Under the pieces are notes generated by a model. It made no database searches. It saw only the letters and a program-made list of their open reading frames with translations, and was not told the DNA's origin. The position numbers and the translations under genes were made by a program. DNA of 64,000 nt from Candidatus Zixiibacteriota bacterium (GTDB lineage: Bacteria > Zixibacteria > MSB-5A5 > GN15 > FEB-12), in contig JACZWU010000003.1 of assembly GCA_022571985.1 (NCBI GenBank), positions 1 to 64,000 on the forward strand. The letters are read 5' to 3'. Shown here in pieces: positions 19,444 through 29,510 of this stretch; position 1 is the stretch's first letter, and each line of letters starts with the position of its first letter.

Positions 19444-20703
19444 ATGAAAGTCGAAGTAACAGAGCTTGAAGGTCTTTACCGCGAATTGGCGGTCGAGATT
19501 CCGCAAAATAGATTTCAAGAAGAGATGGACAAAGAGCTGGAACAACTCCGCCTGAGAGTGACCCTGAAAGGCTTCCGCAAGGGCAAAGCTCCCATGAATA
19601 TGATAAAGAGCAATTACGGTGAAAGCGTCAAATCTGATGTAATTGACAAATTAATCAAAGCTACTTATCCCGAAGCAATTTCGAGTCAGACCTTAAAAGT
19701 TGCCTCACCGCCGCAAGTGACTGATCTGAAAATAGAAGATGATGGCAGCTTTTCTTATAAAGCAAAGGTGGAAGTATTCCCGGATATAAAAAAAGTTGTT
19801 TTTGACGGCCTTAAACTGACCACCACTGATACCGAGGCCAGCGATGCCGAAGTTGACGAATTTATTGAAACATTGCGCGACAGGCGGGCGGAAATGCGGG
19901 ATGTCGACAGAGCGGCCACAGCCAGCGACGTGGTTGTGCTTGACATGACCAAAATCAAGGACCTCAAACTGGCTGTCGATCAGACCGATTTTCCGGATAC
20001 GACTGTTGACCTTTCTAATGCTATGACTCTTAAAGAATTTAAAGAGCATATTCCCGGAATGAAAGTTGGTGAAGAAAAAGATATCGAAGTTAAGTATGCC
20101 GATGACTACTCCGACAGCCGTCTGGCCGGAACAGAAATCACTTACAGGGCCAAACTTAAAGCTGTTAAAGAGAAGATACTGCCCGAAGTTGATGATGCTT
20201 TCGCCAAAGCTGCGGCTGAGGCCGAAACGGTACTGGAGCTGCGGCTGAAAATTCGTAAGGAGATAACAAGACAGAAAGAAGAAGGCCAGAACCGCAATTT
20301 TAAAAGCCAGATTATTACTCAGATGAACGAGAAAAATCCGGTACCGGTGCCGGAATCGATGATTGAAAATTATATACTATCCGTAATTGAAGATTTGACC
20401 AGGCAAAAAGCTGATTTTCAAGAAGAAGAAATTCGCAAAATGTACCGTGTTATGGGTGAGCAGACAATCCGTTGGCAGATATTGTACCACCAGCTGGCTG
20501 AGCAGGAAAAAATTGAAGTTTTGCCGTCAGATACCGAAAAAGTGATTGGACGCATGGCCCAACAGTATAAGATTACCGGCGAGCAGGCCAAGGAGGCAAT
20601 GCTTCGCTCCGGTCGTGCCGATGATATAAGAGAGTCGCTACTTGAAGAAAAAGTGCTCGACCTGATTAGCGGGCGGGCCAAAAAGAAACCGGAGAAAAAA
20701 TAG
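19444..20703 (+). CDS. tig: Trigger factor, ribosome-associated chaperone
   Basis: 419 residues. The N-terminal ribosome-binding domain carries the GFRKGKAP signature (about 42-49), which docks on ribosomal protein L23. The middle region (about 150-240) is the FKBP-type PPIase domain, and the C-terminal part is helical. Trigger factor shelters nascent chains and has prolyl isomerase activity. It heads the classic tig-clpP-clpX operon, four bases before clpP. Confidence 0.95.
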   Translation: MKVEVTELEGLYRELAVEIPQNRFQEEMDKELEQLRLRVTLKGFRKGKAPMNMIKSNYGESVKSDVIDKLIKATYPEAISSQTLKVASPPQVTDLKIEDDGSFSYKAKVEVFPDIKKVVFDGLKLTTTDTEASDAEVDEFIETLRDRRAEMRDVDRAATASDVVVLDMTKIKDLKLAVDQTDFPDTTVDLSNAMTLKEFKEHIPGMKVGEEKDIEVKYADDYSDSRLAGTEITYRAKLKAVKEKILPEVDDAFAKAAAEAETVLELRLKIRKEITRQKEEGQNRNFKSQIITQMNEKNPVPVPESMIENYILSVIEDLTRQKADFQEEEIRKMYRVMGEQTIRWQILYHQLAEQEKIEVLPSDTEKVIGRMAQQYKITGEQAKEAMLRSGRADDIRESLLEEKVLDLISGRAKKKPEKK

Positions 20704-20706
20704 CAA

Positions 20707-21375
20707 ATGGACTTTTACAAATTTTTGCAAAAAGGATTTATGAACACGGACAGTTTTGATAACACTCTGCGCGCTCAGACGCTGGTACCAATGGTAGTAG
20801 AACAGACCGGCCGCGGAGAACGCGCTTACGATATCTACTCACGCCTCTTAAAAGACCGCATCATATTTATAGGTACCCCGATTGACGACCATGTCGCCAG
20901 TCTGGTAATTGCCCAGCTGCTCTTTTTGGAAGCCGAAGACCCGGAAAAAGATGTTTTTATTTATATAAATTCTCCGGGGGGATCTGTCTCAGCCGGACTG
21001 GCTATCTATGACACCATGCAGTATGTCAAACCGGATATTGCTACCATCTGTATGGGCATGGCGGCATCGATGGGTTCATTCCTGTTAGCTGCCGGCGCCA
21101 ATGGCAAACGGGCAGCACTGCCAAATTCCCGTATTATGCTTCATCAGCCAATGGCCGGAACTCAGGGTCAGATTTCTGATATTGTTATCATGACAGAGGA
21201 GTTTGCCAAAACCAAAAAACGGCTTAATGAATTATTAGTTCATCACACCGGCCAGCAGATGGCAAAAATTGAAAAAGATACCGACCGCAACTTTTTTATG
21301 TCGGCCGCAGAAGCCAAAGAGTATGGTATTATTGACAAAGTTTATGACAAAAAAAGCAAAGCGGAAAAAAAATAG
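20707..21375 (+). CDS. clpP: ATP-dependent Clp protease proteolytic subunit
   Basis: 222 residues. The catalytic triad is visible: Ser in [14 protein letters not shown], His in RIMLHQP and Asp in the DTDRNFFM region. [12 protein letters not shown] is the substrate-binding loop. ClpP forms the 14-mer chamber loaded by ClpX and ClpC, both encoded in this window. The start could instead be the ATG at 20740 (AAGGA is close by); the first eleven residues are not needed for the fold. Confidence 0.96.
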   Translation: MDFYKFLQKGFMNTDSFDNTLRAQTLVPMVVEQTGRGERAYDIYSRLLKDRIIFIGTPIDDHVASLVIAQLLFLEAEDPEKDVFIYINSPGGSVSAGLAIYDTMQYVKPDIATICMGMAASMGSFLLAAGANGKRAALPNSRIMLHQPMAGTQGQISDIVIMTEEFAKTKKRLNELLVHHTGQQMAKIEKDTDRNFFMSAAEAKEYGIIDKVYDKKSKAEKK

Positions 21376-21389
21376 TTTAAGAACTAATT

Positions 21390-22670
21390 ATGACTGAAGA
21401 TAAAGACGATTCAAAATTCGCACAGCGCTGTTCGTTTTGCGGCAAGCCGACTTCGCAGGTCAAACGGCTCTTCTCGGGTCATGAGTCATCAATTTGTAAC
21501 GAATGTGTAGAACTGTGCAGCGATCTTCTTCACAGCTCACCCGACTACGACGAGCTCGAAGAGATTACAGAACTTTCGCCGCCTGCCGAGATAAAACAGT
21601 TCCTTGACGAATATGTCATAGGTCAGGAGATGGCCAAAAAAACTGTTTCGGTGGCGGTTTACAATCACTACAAACGTGTCAACCATCAGCTGCGTTTAAA
21701 AATGAGCGGCAAGGTTACCCAGAAATCCGAAGATATCGAGCTGGAAAAATCTAATATACTGCTGATGGGACAGACCGGCACCGGCAAGACGCTCATCGCC
21801 CGTTCGCTGGCCAAGTTTTTGAAAGTTCCCTTTACAATCGCCGATGCTACTGTCTTGACCGAAGCCGGTTATGTCGGCGAGGATGTAGAAAATATATTAG
21901 TGCGCCTTTATCAGGCAGCGGATTATAATCAGCAGCTGACCGAGCGGGGAATTATTTATATTGATGAAATCGATAAACTCTCACGCAAGGACGGCAATCC
22001 CTCGATTACCCGCGATGTTTCCGGCGAAGGTGTCCAGCAGGGACTACTCAAAATTCTCGAAGGAACTATCGCCAATATCCCGCCCAAGGGCGGACGTAAA
22101 CATCCCGAACAGGCCTTTGTGCCGATCAACACTGAAAACATTCTGTTTATATGCGGCGGAGCTTTTGACGGCCTTGAAAAAATCGTGGCCCGAAGAATAG
22201 GTAAAAAGACTGTCGGTTTCGGATCGGACAGCATTCATGTCGACACGGATTCCTCAGATATTTTTGAGCATGTCACGCCGGGGGATTTAATAGAGTACGG
22301 CCTGATTCCGGAACTGGTCGGCCGGCTGCCGGTTAGTACCGCCCTGCATTCGCTTGACGAAGATGCGCTACTTAGCATTTTGACCCGGCCCAAAAACGCC
22401 CTGACCAAACAATATGCGCGGCTGTTGGAATTTGACGGCGTCGAACTACGCTTTGAACCTGATGCCTTAAAAGCAGCGGTAAAACTGGCAATGAAGAGAA
22501 AGACCGGCGCCAGGGCGCTGCGGTCGATTTTTGAAAAAGCCTTACTGGAAACAATGTACCTCATTCCCTCATCGTCTGACATTGCAAAAGTTATTATCAC
22601 CGCAAAGACTTTTACCGAGGGTGAAAAACCCATAATGATCACCAAGGCCAAAAGCAAAAAAGCCGGCTGA
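21390..22670 (+). CDS. clpX: ATP-dependent Clp protease ATPase ClpX
   Basis: 426 residues. The N-terminal zinc-binding domain has C..C (CSFCGK) and C..C (CNECVELC), followed by one AAA+ module: Walker A GQTGTGKT, Walker [10 protein letters not shown], pore loop GYVGED, and sensor 2 GARALRSI. It recognises and unfolds tagged substrates and feeds them to ClpP. It lies 14 bases after clpP and closes the tig-clpP-clpX operon. Confidence 0.97.
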   Translation: MTEDKDDSKFAQRCSFCGKPTSQVKRLFSGHESSICNECVELCSDLLHSSPDYDELEEITELSPPAEIKQFLDEYVIGQEMAKKTVSVAVYNHYKRVNHQLRLKMSGKVTQKSEDIELEKSNILLMGQTGTGKTLIARSLAKFLKVPFTIADATVLTEAGYVGEDVENILVRLYQAADYNQQLTERGIIYIDEIDKLSRKDGNPSITRDVSGEGVQQGLLKILEGTIANIPPKGGRKHPEQAFVPINTENILFICGGAFDGLEKIVARRIGKKTVGFGSDSIHVDTDSSDIFEHVTPGDLIEYGLIPELVGRLPVSTALHSLDEDALLSILTRPKNALTKQYARLLEFDGVELRFEPDALKAAVKLAMKRKTGARALRSIFEKALLETMYLIPSSSDIAKVIITAKTFTEGEKPIMITKAKSKKAG

Positions 22671-22712
22671 GCGAATCTTGTGGGCTGACGACTCCGTCTG
22701 TCCCCTTTTTTC

Positions 22713-22732
22713 GGGCTGAATATATTCAGCCC
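22713..22732. repeat. Perfect 20-bp palindrome downstream of clpX
   Basis: GGGCTGAATATATTCAGCCC is a perfect inverted repeat about 40 bases after the clpX stop. It can form a hairpin in RNA but has no T run, so it is more like an intergenic repeat element than a standard terminator. Confidence 0.7.
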
Positions 22733-22740
22733 CTACTAAT

Positions 22741-22828
22741 GTCACCTTTCGACTCCCTCGGCTACGCTTCGGAACTTTGTCCGCTCAGGGTGACGAGTTT
22801 CGTGGGCGGCAGACGTCTCGTCTGCCCC
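22741..22828. repeat. REP-like hairpins between clpX and the DinB gene
   Basis: GTCACC (22741) and GGTGAC (ending 22794) bracket a 54-base segment with internal CCTCGGC/CTTCGG symmetry. Immediately after it, GGCAGACG-TCT-CGTCTGCC (22808-22826) forms an 8-bp hairpin. Together with 22713-22732, three unrelated hairpins fill the 262-base gap. They look like copies of dispersed intergenic repeats. Confidence 0.6.
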
Positions 22829-22932
22829 GTGATATCACATTCCTTAAAATAAATCTTACCTCACTTGACAATTTCGGGCTGCTAACACCTTATTATTTAT
22901 AAATAAGAAACTTAAATCTTTAAGGAGACCGC

Positions 22933-23415
22933 ATGAACCCCAGAGTAGCACCATTTGTCGATTTATATAATTTAAATACTAACTTAGTAAACAAGACCCT
23001 CAAAGATCTTTCCAATGATACCGCCCACAAACGAGTCAACGACACCGGCAGCTCACTGCACTGGATTATCGGGCATATCGCCAACAGCCGGCATTATGTT
23101 GGTGGATTATTTAATGCCGGAACTGAGTTTGAAAAAAGTGAGTTGTTTAACGGCGGCACGCCGTTAAAAGAACCATCGGCATATCCCCCCATTCCAGAGA
23201 TAAAAAAGACTTTTGAAAATGTCTCAGAAAAATTCATGAAGCGCTTAGAAGAGCTGACAGATGATGACATAAACAAGAAGCTCGAGAATAAATTGCCTGT
23301 CAAAGATGAGACCATGCTGGCGGCTATTTCATTTTTCAGCCTTCACGAGAGCTACCATGTCGGACAGCTAAGCTATATTAGAAGACAGCTGGGATTTGAT
23401 GGTTTGACGGGGTGA
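22933..23415 (+). CDS. DinB-family (DUF664-like) metal-binding four-helix protein
   Basis: 160 residues. The predicted four-helix bundle has the DinB/YfiT histidine pattern: HWIIGHIANSRHY near residue 43 and SLHESYHVGQLSYIRRQLG near 130-145. Family members are metal-dependent, often thiol-S-transferase-related enzymes whose substrates are mostly unknown. AAGGAG precedes the ATG. It is a stand-alone gene after the clpX hairpins. Confidence 0.8.
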   Translation: MNPRVAPFVDLYNLNTNLVNKTLKDLSNDTAHKRVNDTGSSLHWIIGHIANSRHYVGGLFNAGTEFEKSELFNGGTPLKEPSAYPPIPEIKKTFENVSEKFMKRLEELTDDDINKKLENKLPVKDETMLAAISFFSLHESYHVGQLSYIRRQLGFDGLTG

Positions 23416-23446
23416 GCAAACTGCCAAATAAAACTGAAACCGGTAA

Positions 23447-23466
23447 CCCGCCTCGCTTGAGGCGGG
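23447..23466. repeat. 8-bp GC hairpin in the DinB-GYD gap
   Basis: CCCGCCTC-GCTT-GAGGCGGG is a perfect stem-loop between the two convergent genes. It is followed by a looser inverted repeat (AAGGGC...GCCCTT near 23500). It could act as a bidirectional terminator, although T tracts are weak. Confidence 0.5.
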
Positions 23467-23579
23467 GCTGTGGTTCCCTAGAAAATGGCAGAACCGCTAA
23501 AGGGCCATGGAGCCCTTCGAGTATTAAAGGCCGGTTTGACTCCTTTTCCCGATATAGCCGTTAAGACAAACTAAATGGC

Positions 23580-23876
23580 TCAAATCTCTTTGGCCAGCTC
23601 AATTATCCGCTTATAGGGAATCGCCATCCAGCTCTCGGCTGCAGCGGCGCCATTAGCCATGCTAATCATTGATACCTTAGCTGCCGAATCGGCATCGGGT
23701 GCCTCGAAAATATCAATAAAATCATATGGCCCCAAAACACCGTAATGAGAAATGAACTTAACTTCCGGGCACTTCTCTTTTACCTGAGACATCCAGGCTC
23801 TACCCAGAGACTCCCGGTCTTTAATGCGCTTGGTGACTTCGGGTGACAGCTTGGTCATTAAGAAAAATGTCTGCAC
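23580..23876 (-). CDS. GYD-domain protein
   Basis: 98 residues matching the small GYD family: MQTFFLMTKLSPEV at the N-terminus, then a central YGVLGPYDFIDIFEAPD and SWMAIP near the end. The GPYDF segment corresponds to the name-giving Gly-Tyr-Asp motif. The fold is a ferredoxin-like alpha/beta sandwich; function is not established. The start codon is GTG with AAGGAGG eight bases upstream. Confidence 0.8.
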   Translation of the reverse strand: MQTFFLMTKLSPEVTKRIKDRESLGRAWMSQVKEKCPEVKFISHYGVLGPYDFIDIFEAPDADSAAKVSMISMANGAAAAESWMAIPYKRIIELAKEI

Positions 23877-24004
23877 TTAAATACCTCCTTTATTGACTAT
23901 TGATTGGCCACTAATGGCCCCTGCTCAAAATTACCTTCCAACAAACTTATTTACAAGTTCAGTTATGAGTCATTATATTTGGTCGATATTTTGGGGAGAA
24001 AACA

Positions 24005-24913
24005 ATGCCTGAGAGAGTAAAAGTATTTATGCAAGACCTTACAAACTTTTTGAAATTCATTATCGTTTTAACCATGCCGGCTGTGTCTTTAGTGGCTGCA
24101 GAGCCCAAAGAAGACACCTCTGGTATTAACTACCGCTACCTTCAGAATTACGATTTTATCACCATGGAAGATACCATCTTTACTTTTGACTCAGAGTTTA
24201 TGATGCCCGAGGGTTACCAACATGCTGATTCTTCTGAGCTCTCCCCTTTTCAGAACTATGTGGCAAATTTCCCGCTATGGCACCAGTTCCTTCCGATTGG
24301 AAACTGGAAAGGCGCCAAAGAATTTGATAAAACAGAGATTTCCCGGCCGGTTCATCTTCCGTACCGGGGTCTGGCATTTACCAGCATAGGCATTCCTATC
24401 AGAATTCTGGCGGAGTACCTTCATGATAATAACCGCGAACTTGAATTCGAAATAGCGCCTATAAACGGAGAAAGACTCAAATACAGCAAATGGCTTTTTA
24501 ACGAGGTCGTCTATGGCCCGCGCAAGGCAGTCCAATATCGCGAGGTGCCTCCCCGAGACACTACCCTCAGTACTTATTACGCCTTTATGAAAACCTGTAT
24601 GCACAGCAGTAATTTCAGGAGTCTGACAAACAACTGCGATTCGGTGGCGCTTTCAGAGCTGAAGCCCGGGGATATCTTTGCAGCCTATAACGAAAACAGC
24701 ACCAAAGGCGAAGTTTTTGTAGTAATGCATATGTTAGTTAGCAAAAAGAAAGGCAATTTGTATGCAGTAGCAACTGGCTGCAAAAAACCGTGCGATTTTC
24801 ATATTCCTCTGTTTAACGGCGACCGCAATAATCCCTGGCTGACAGCAAAAGAGATTTACGAATTAGGCCATGACTACCCCAATAGAGGCTTTTACAGATT
24901 CAAAATTAGATAA
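24005..24913 (+). CDS. Exported protein resembling DUF4846
   Basis: 302 residues with an N-terminal hydrophobic segment (about 15-34, ending SLVAA) that should be a signal peptide or anchor. The order of features fits DUF4846: an early PLWHQFLPIG block, a middle AEYLHD segment, a Y..F mid-region (STYYAFMKTCMHSSN), then ELKPGDIFAAY and a VVMHMLV stretch before PW near the end. The match is by eye, and several usual DUF4846 residues are not obvious. GGGGAG six bases upstream supports the ATG. Function unknown. Confidence 0.6.
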   Translation: MPERVKVFMQDLTNFLKFIIVLTMPAVSLVAAEPKEDTSGINYRYLQNYDFITMEDTIFTFDSEFMMPEGYQHADSSELSPFQNYVANFPLWHQFLPIGNWKGAKEFDKTEISRPVHLPYRGLAFTSIGIPIRILAEYLHDNNRELEFEIAPINGERLKYSKWLFNEVVYGPRKAVQYREVPPRDTTLSTYYAFMKTCMHSSNFRSLTNNCDSVALSELKPGDIFAAYNENSTKGEVFVVMHMLVSKKKGNLYAVATGCKKPCDFHIPLFNGDRNNPWLTAKEIYELGHDYPNRGFYRFKIR

Positions 24914-25006
24914 TTCATCAATTTCATCTTTTCTATTTAAGCCGAAAAACGTTGTCTTTCTTGACTGTCTCAAATTAGTTCGCCATTTTGAATTAACAAA
25001 CCGGAA

Positions 25007-26539
25007 ATGGACAAAAGACTGAAACAGACAAAAATTAACAGTTCCAAGACGGCTGTCCCTGTGGTCCTGGCTAAGGGCTATATTTTTGTCTTACTATTTC
25101 TGATTTCTCAATTACTGATTTCTCAGGCCTCTGCCTTTAATCCAAAAGGACAAACAGTCACTTTTTCGGATTTTAGCTTTATCGTAGATATTGCCAGTAC
25201 AAATGATCGCGTCTTTTTTGCCACTACCGGCGGCCTGATAGTTTACAATAAGTTTTCAGAAAACTGGGAACAGCCGCTGACCGGCAAGTATGGCATCGAT
25301 GACAGAGATATCCAGCGGGTCTGGGCAGACCATTTCGGACAGGATATTTATGTTCAGTCTTCAACAGAATTATTCAAGTACGATTCTCTGGTCGAGCGCT
25401 GGTACCAGATTAGCCAACTGCCCTGGCTGCAGTCTGAGCAAAAAGTGGTTCCGCCTCCCAAGGTAATGTTTGCCCCCCAGGGGTTCAATTATTTAAGCGA
25501 TGGGCAGCTGATCGACCAGGCGGGTAGATATTACAGCTTTAATAATATGGTCGAAGATGCTACCGGCACCCTCTGGATAGGTACCTGGGGACACGGGGCG
25601 GCTACCGCCCTGAGCACCACCGGCCACATTGATTTACTACCCTATGGGCTGATTCAAAACAGGGTCAACGCTATTTTGATGGACGAAGAGTTCCTCTGGC
25701 TGGCCGGTGCAATTATCGATAACTACCGCAGCGGTATAACTATATTTGATCCGGAGTATAACGAATTTGAACATATTGAGTCCGGCCTCTCACACGATTT
25801 TCCTGCCCTGGATATTAACTGTCTGGCCTCAAATCAAAATTTTGTATTTGCCGGCAGCGAGCTGGGAATTATGGTTTTCGACCGGCAGACCCTGCTGCCT
25901 GTCGACCGGCTCAAAAGAAGTGATGGTCTGACTGATGAAAACGTGCTGTCGCTGGCAATCAGAGGCGACTCAATTTTTGCCGGTACGGCCAGCGGCCTTA
26001 ACCTGATCCTGCCAGTAACTGATTCAGGGAGAGTCAGCGGACCGGCAGAATTATTTGGGCAGATAATTTATGACCTTGAACTGGTTGATACAACTTTATG
26101 GATTGCAGCCAGCCGGGGCGCCTATCGCTGGTTTTTCACTACCGGCAAACTCCAGAGGTTTCAGGACCCGCATCTGATTATTTTCAGCAAGTGCCTGGCC
26201 ATCGAACGCTGGCAGGAATTTTTGTGGCTGGCCTCAAGCGACGGTCTGCTTAAGCTGAATCTTAAAACAGGCCAGACAGAGCCGTACCGGGCGCTGACGA
26301 TTGACCGTAACTATCGTGCCCTGGCTGTCAATGATACTATTGCCGTAGCCTCCTCAAGCCTGGGTTTTACCATGCTATTTCACGATAACCCCAAGCCATA
26401 CACCAGGGAATTCACTACCGATGACGGCCTGCCCTCATCCTATATTTTTGAGCTGAAACTCGAAGGGGACTATCTCTGGATTGGTTCAGACCGGGGGCTG
26501 ACCCGCTTTTTGTGGAATAATCCCAGCCGGGTCGATTAG
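25007..26539 (+). CDS. Exported two-component-regulator-type beta-propeller protein
   Basis: 510 residues. A long N-terminal leader ends in a hydrophobic signal segment (about 25-44, VLLFLISQLLISQASA). The rest consists of short beta-propeller repeats of the Reg_prop kind: FFATTGGLIVYNK, LWIGTWGHGAA, IFAGTASGLNLI, LWIASSRGAYRW (approximate) and LWIGSDRGLTRF. Such repeats usually form the sensor part of hybrid histidine kinases, but here no transmembrane or kinase domain follows, so it is a free or periplasmic propeller. The upstream ribosome site is weak. Confidence 0.8.
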   Translation: MDKRLKQTKINSSKTAVPVVLAKGYIFVLLFLISQLLISQASAFNPKGQTVTFSDFSFIVDIASTNDRVFFATTGGLIVYNKFSENWEQPLTGKYGIDDRDIQRVWADHFGQDIYVQSSTELFKYDSLVERWYQISQLPWLQSEQKVVPPPKVMFAPQGFNYLSDGQLIDQAGRYYSFNNMVEDATGTLWIGTWGHGAATALSTTGHIDLLPYGLIQNRVNAILMDEEFLWLAGAIIDNYRSGITIFDPEYNEFEHIESGLSHDFPALDINCLASNQNFVFAGSELGIMVFDRQTLLPVDRLKRSDGLTDENVLSLAIRGDSIFAGTASGLNLILPVTDSGRVSGPAELFGQIIYDLELVDTTLWIAASRGAYRWFFTTGKLQRFQDPHLIIFSKCLAIERWQEFLWLASSDGLLKLNLKTGQTEPYRALTIDRNYRALAVNDTIAVASSSLGFTMLFHDNPKPYTREFTTDDGLPSSYIFELKLEGDYLWIGSDRGLTRFLWNNPSRVD

Positions 26540-26620
26540 GCTGCTTTTTTATTTCCGTAGAGTTTCAGAATTGCTTCGATAACATCGATATATTAGTATA
26601 AGCAGGGTGAATAACTTAAG

Positions 26621-27538
26621 ATGAAAAAATCGATGACTAATATATGGCTGAGAACTGGTGCTGTTTTGATGGGGCTGCTGTTGTGGTTTCATGTGGCTAC
26701 TGAAAAAACCTATAATCACCAGTTGACTCTGCCCATAAACGAAATAATGCTGGCAGAAAATCTGGCGCTGGCAGAAAATCCGCCGGAGTCATTGACCATA
26801 CTAGTCACAGCTTCGGGTAAACAGCTCTTAAGAAACAAGTGGCGCGCCTCGGGTCTGCGGATTAACGCCACTCAATACCGGCCAGGCAGATATAATATTG
26901 ACCTGAACACTTCAAATACCTCTCTGATTGACCCCCGTACGGATTTGTCGATGGACGAAATTTTATCCCCAAATTCATTCCTGCTGAATGTGGATTATTT
27001 TGATCAACAGGAAAAGGAAATCACCCCGAATATTATCATAACGCCAGATGAAGGTTATGCTGTAAAAGAGATTCAGACACCGCTGCCGTCAAAAATAAAA
27101 GTGTCGGGCGCTCGCTCGGTGCTGCGTTCAATTAAATCTCTGACAACTGAACAGAAAGAAGTAAGCGGCCTGCGCAACAATCTTTCATTGACCCTGGCGG
27201 TTATTTATCCCGAAGCCTACGGACTGACTCTGGAGCCGGACTCAATTGAAGTTAACATTGAAATAGTTCCGGTTCAGACACGTCTTTTTAAAAATGTGCC
27301 GATTCTGATTTACAACAGCCCCTCGGGCAAAAGTGTCAGCATTGACCCGCTCAGCGTTGATATAGAAATGACCGGCCCCCCCAAAGAAATTAATCTGCTT
27401 AACAAAAACGCCCTGGTAGCCTCGATAGATTTCGATAAACTAAACGGAGCAGATAGTGCTGTTATCAGTATCGCCTGCCCGCCCCGATTCAGAGTAAAGC
27501 GCTCTTCGGTTTTGAGCGTCAAAATATTCATAAAATAA
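26621..27538 (+). CDS. YbbR/CdaR-like membrane-anchored protein
   Basis: 305 residues. A single N-terminal transmembrane helix (TGAVLMGLLLWFHV, about 11-24) is followed by repeated YbbR-like beta domains (P.N....L.LAENPPESLTILVTASGK; PSKIKVSGARSVLRSIKSLTTE; PLSVDIEMTGPPKEIN). In Firmicutes such proteins (CdaR) sit between cdaA and glmM and control c-di-AMP synthesis. Here neither neighbour is present, and it precedes tsaD by one base, so a role in cyclic nucleotide control is not supported by context. Confidence 0.8.
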   Translation: MKKSMTNIWLRTGAVLMGLLLWFHVATEKTYNHQLTLPINEIMLAENLALAENPPESLTILVTASGKQLLRNKWRASGLRINATQYRPGRYNIDLNTSNTSLIDPRTDLSMDEILSPNSFLLNVDYFDQQEKEITPNIIITPDEGYAVKEIQTPLPSKIKVSGARSVLRSIKSLTTEQKEVSGLRNNLSLTLAVIYPEAYGLTLEPDSIEVNIEIVPVQTRLFKNVPILIYNSPSGKSVSIDPLSVDIEMTGPPKEINLLNKNALVASIDFDKLNGADSAVISIACPPRFRVKRSSVLSVKIFIK

Positions 27539-27539
27539 A

Positions 27540-28541
27540 ATGCTGACTCTGGGAATAGAGACGTCCTGCGATGAAACAGCCGCAGCCGTTGTACGAGATG
27601 GACAGGAAGTGCTGGCCAATATTATATCATCACAATCAATCCATTCAAAATTTGGCGGCGTTGTGCCGGAAATTGCCAGCCGGCAGCACTTAAAAACTAT
27701 CCTGCCGGTTTATGAAAAGGCGTTAAGAGAAGCCGGAGCAAATCTGGATAACATCGATCTGATTGCGGCAACAAACGGCCCGGGACTAATAGGCCCGCTT
27801 TTAGTTGGTCTGACTTTTGCCAAAGGGCTGGCCTTTGCCAGAGAGATCCCCTTTGTGGCGGTTAATCATCTGGAGGGACATTTGGTGGCCAATCTTTTAG
27901 AGCACAGTGAACTCAAGCGACATCACCTGGCCCTGATAGTATCGGGCGGACATACCCTGCTGGTTGAAGTCACAGATTTTGGCGAGTACCAGCTGCTGGG
28001 GGCTACCAAAGATGACGCTGTGGGCGAAGCCTTTGACAAAGTGGCCAAGCTCCTGGGGCTGGGCTATCCCGGCGGCGCCAAACTTGATAAACTGGCCCAG
28101 AGCGGTAACCCAAGTTTTGTTAAATTCCCCAGAGCGCTGAGATTAGAAAAGAGTTTTGAGTTTTCTTATTCCGGCTTAAAGACCGCAGTCGCTTTGTATT
28201 TGAAAAGCTTAAGTGAAACTGAGAAAGAAAATCAGAAAGCGGATATTGCGGCTTCGTTTCAGGAAGCGGCCGTAGAAGTTCTGGTGGATAAAACCGTTTT
28301 AGCTGCTGAGCAAAAAAATATATCTGATATTGCCTTATCCGGTGGGGTCGCCGCCAACAGCCGGCTGAGGTCACTAATGCAGGAGAAATTATCAAATTCG
28401 GGCGGGCGGCTCTTTTATCCCGAAATAAAACTTTGCACCGATAACGCCGCTATGATTGCCGCTGCCGGATTTTACCGCTATCAAAAAAATGGCCCCGACG
28501 AGTTTAATATAGACGCGACTCCTTACCTAAAGCTTGTCTGA
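27540..28541 (+). CDS. tsaD: tRNA N6-adenosine threonylcarbamoyltransferase
   Basis: 333 residues. MLTLGIETSCDETAAAVV is the family N-terminus, and the iron-binding histidines are in NHLEGHL. The ASKHA nucleotide-binding segments (VSGGHT, GAKLDKLA, ALSGGVAAN) are all visible. It transfers threonylcarbamoyl to A37 of ANN-decoding tRNAs together with TsaB/TsaE, which are not in the window. The start lies one base after the YbbR gene stop. Confidence 0.97.
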   Translation: MLTLGIETSCDETAAAVVRDGQEVLANIISSQSIHSKFGGVVPEIASRQHLKTILPVYEKALREAGANLDNIDLIAATNGPGLIGPLLVGLTFAKGLAFAREIPFVAVNHLEGHLVANLLEHSELKRHHLALIVSGGHTLLVEVTDFGEYQLLGATKDDAVGEAFDKVAKLLGLGYPGGAKLDKLAQSGNPSFVKFPRALRLEKSFEFSYSGLKTAVALYLKSLSETEKENQKADIAASFQEAAVEVLVDKTVLAAEQKNISDIALSGGVAANSRLRSLMQEKLSNSGGRLFYPEIKLCTDNAAMIAAAGFYRYQKNGPDEFNIDATPYLKLV

Positions 28542-29510
28542 CATAAAAGTGGGATATACAGAAGACCTATTGACCTTGCACAGTTATGACGACTTTTCCT
28601 TTTTGTGTCCTTTAGTCCTGTTAGTAGATCCAACTCATCCCACAACATCTTTCCCCATACATCGTTATTCATTGCCTTGTCAGGCTTTTCAACGCGCTTA
28701 TCCAGTTTAAACAAGGCTCCATTGATTGCACTACGATCTTTATGCGAGAGCATCAGATTGGCAATGGGCTCTCCCGCGACCGCAGGTGGCTTTGCAAGGA
28801 AAACTGCCCCCATCCGGTAGAAATAACCCGTGAGTCCGACGGATAGCCACCTCTTGGTCAACTCTGGATCTGATTTATCGGAAGATGAACCCGGGATTGA
28901 ATGCGACAGAAGAGACCCTCCCAGCATATCGTCGAGCCAACTCCGCAGCGATCACTCGGTGACATGTCTTGGTCCTTTCATATGCAGTCATTGGACTGTG
29001 AATTCTGATGCTTTCAAGATCATCCCAGTCGATTTCTTTATAGTATGGTGCAATCACATGAAGGACCAATCCGTCTGATTGCTGCATCCTCTCTAACAAT
29101 AGCTGGGTGAACAGAAACGGTCCCATAAGGTTCGTGGCAAACATCAACTCATGACCGCTGGGCAGGATGTTCGGACCCTTTTTTGGGATTTGGGCAACGG
29201 CAGATAATATCAGTCCATGTATCTTCGGAAACCGGTTCATAGCCTCCGCAGCCGCGAGTCTTACAGACTCCATATCAGAGAAGTCGACTACCAACGTGGC
29301 AATGTCCGTATCCTGATAATCGATCTGCGCTTCAGACAAAGCGACACGGATAGAATCCGCCCTGGCTTCTAATCTCTCGAGCTTACGCCCGAGTAATACA
29401 ACTCTAGCGCCACGTTTTGCCAGCGAGACCGCAGCACCTCCCCCAATGGACCCGGTCGCTCCAGTAATCAGTATTGTCTGCTTAGTTGTCATTTTAATTA
29501 ATTGGTCCAC
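28523..29510 (-). pseudogene. Short-chain dehydrogenase/reductase split by a frameshift
   Basis: The upstream frame encodes an SDR N-terminal part: TGATGSIGGGAA (Rossmann glycine motif) near residue 18, and YERTK as the YxxxK catalytic motif. It stops at RVSSVAFNPGFIFR. The adjacent frame continues from ...IPGSSSDKSDPELTKRW into the expected SDR C-terminal region (LTGYF, NDVWGKMLWDELDLLTGL). The junction is near 28885-28895. Either a one-base frameshift inactivated the gene or it is an assembly or base-calling error. The tail overlaps the end of tsaD by 19 bases. GTG 29510 and ATG 29492 are both possible starts. Confidence 0.75.
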
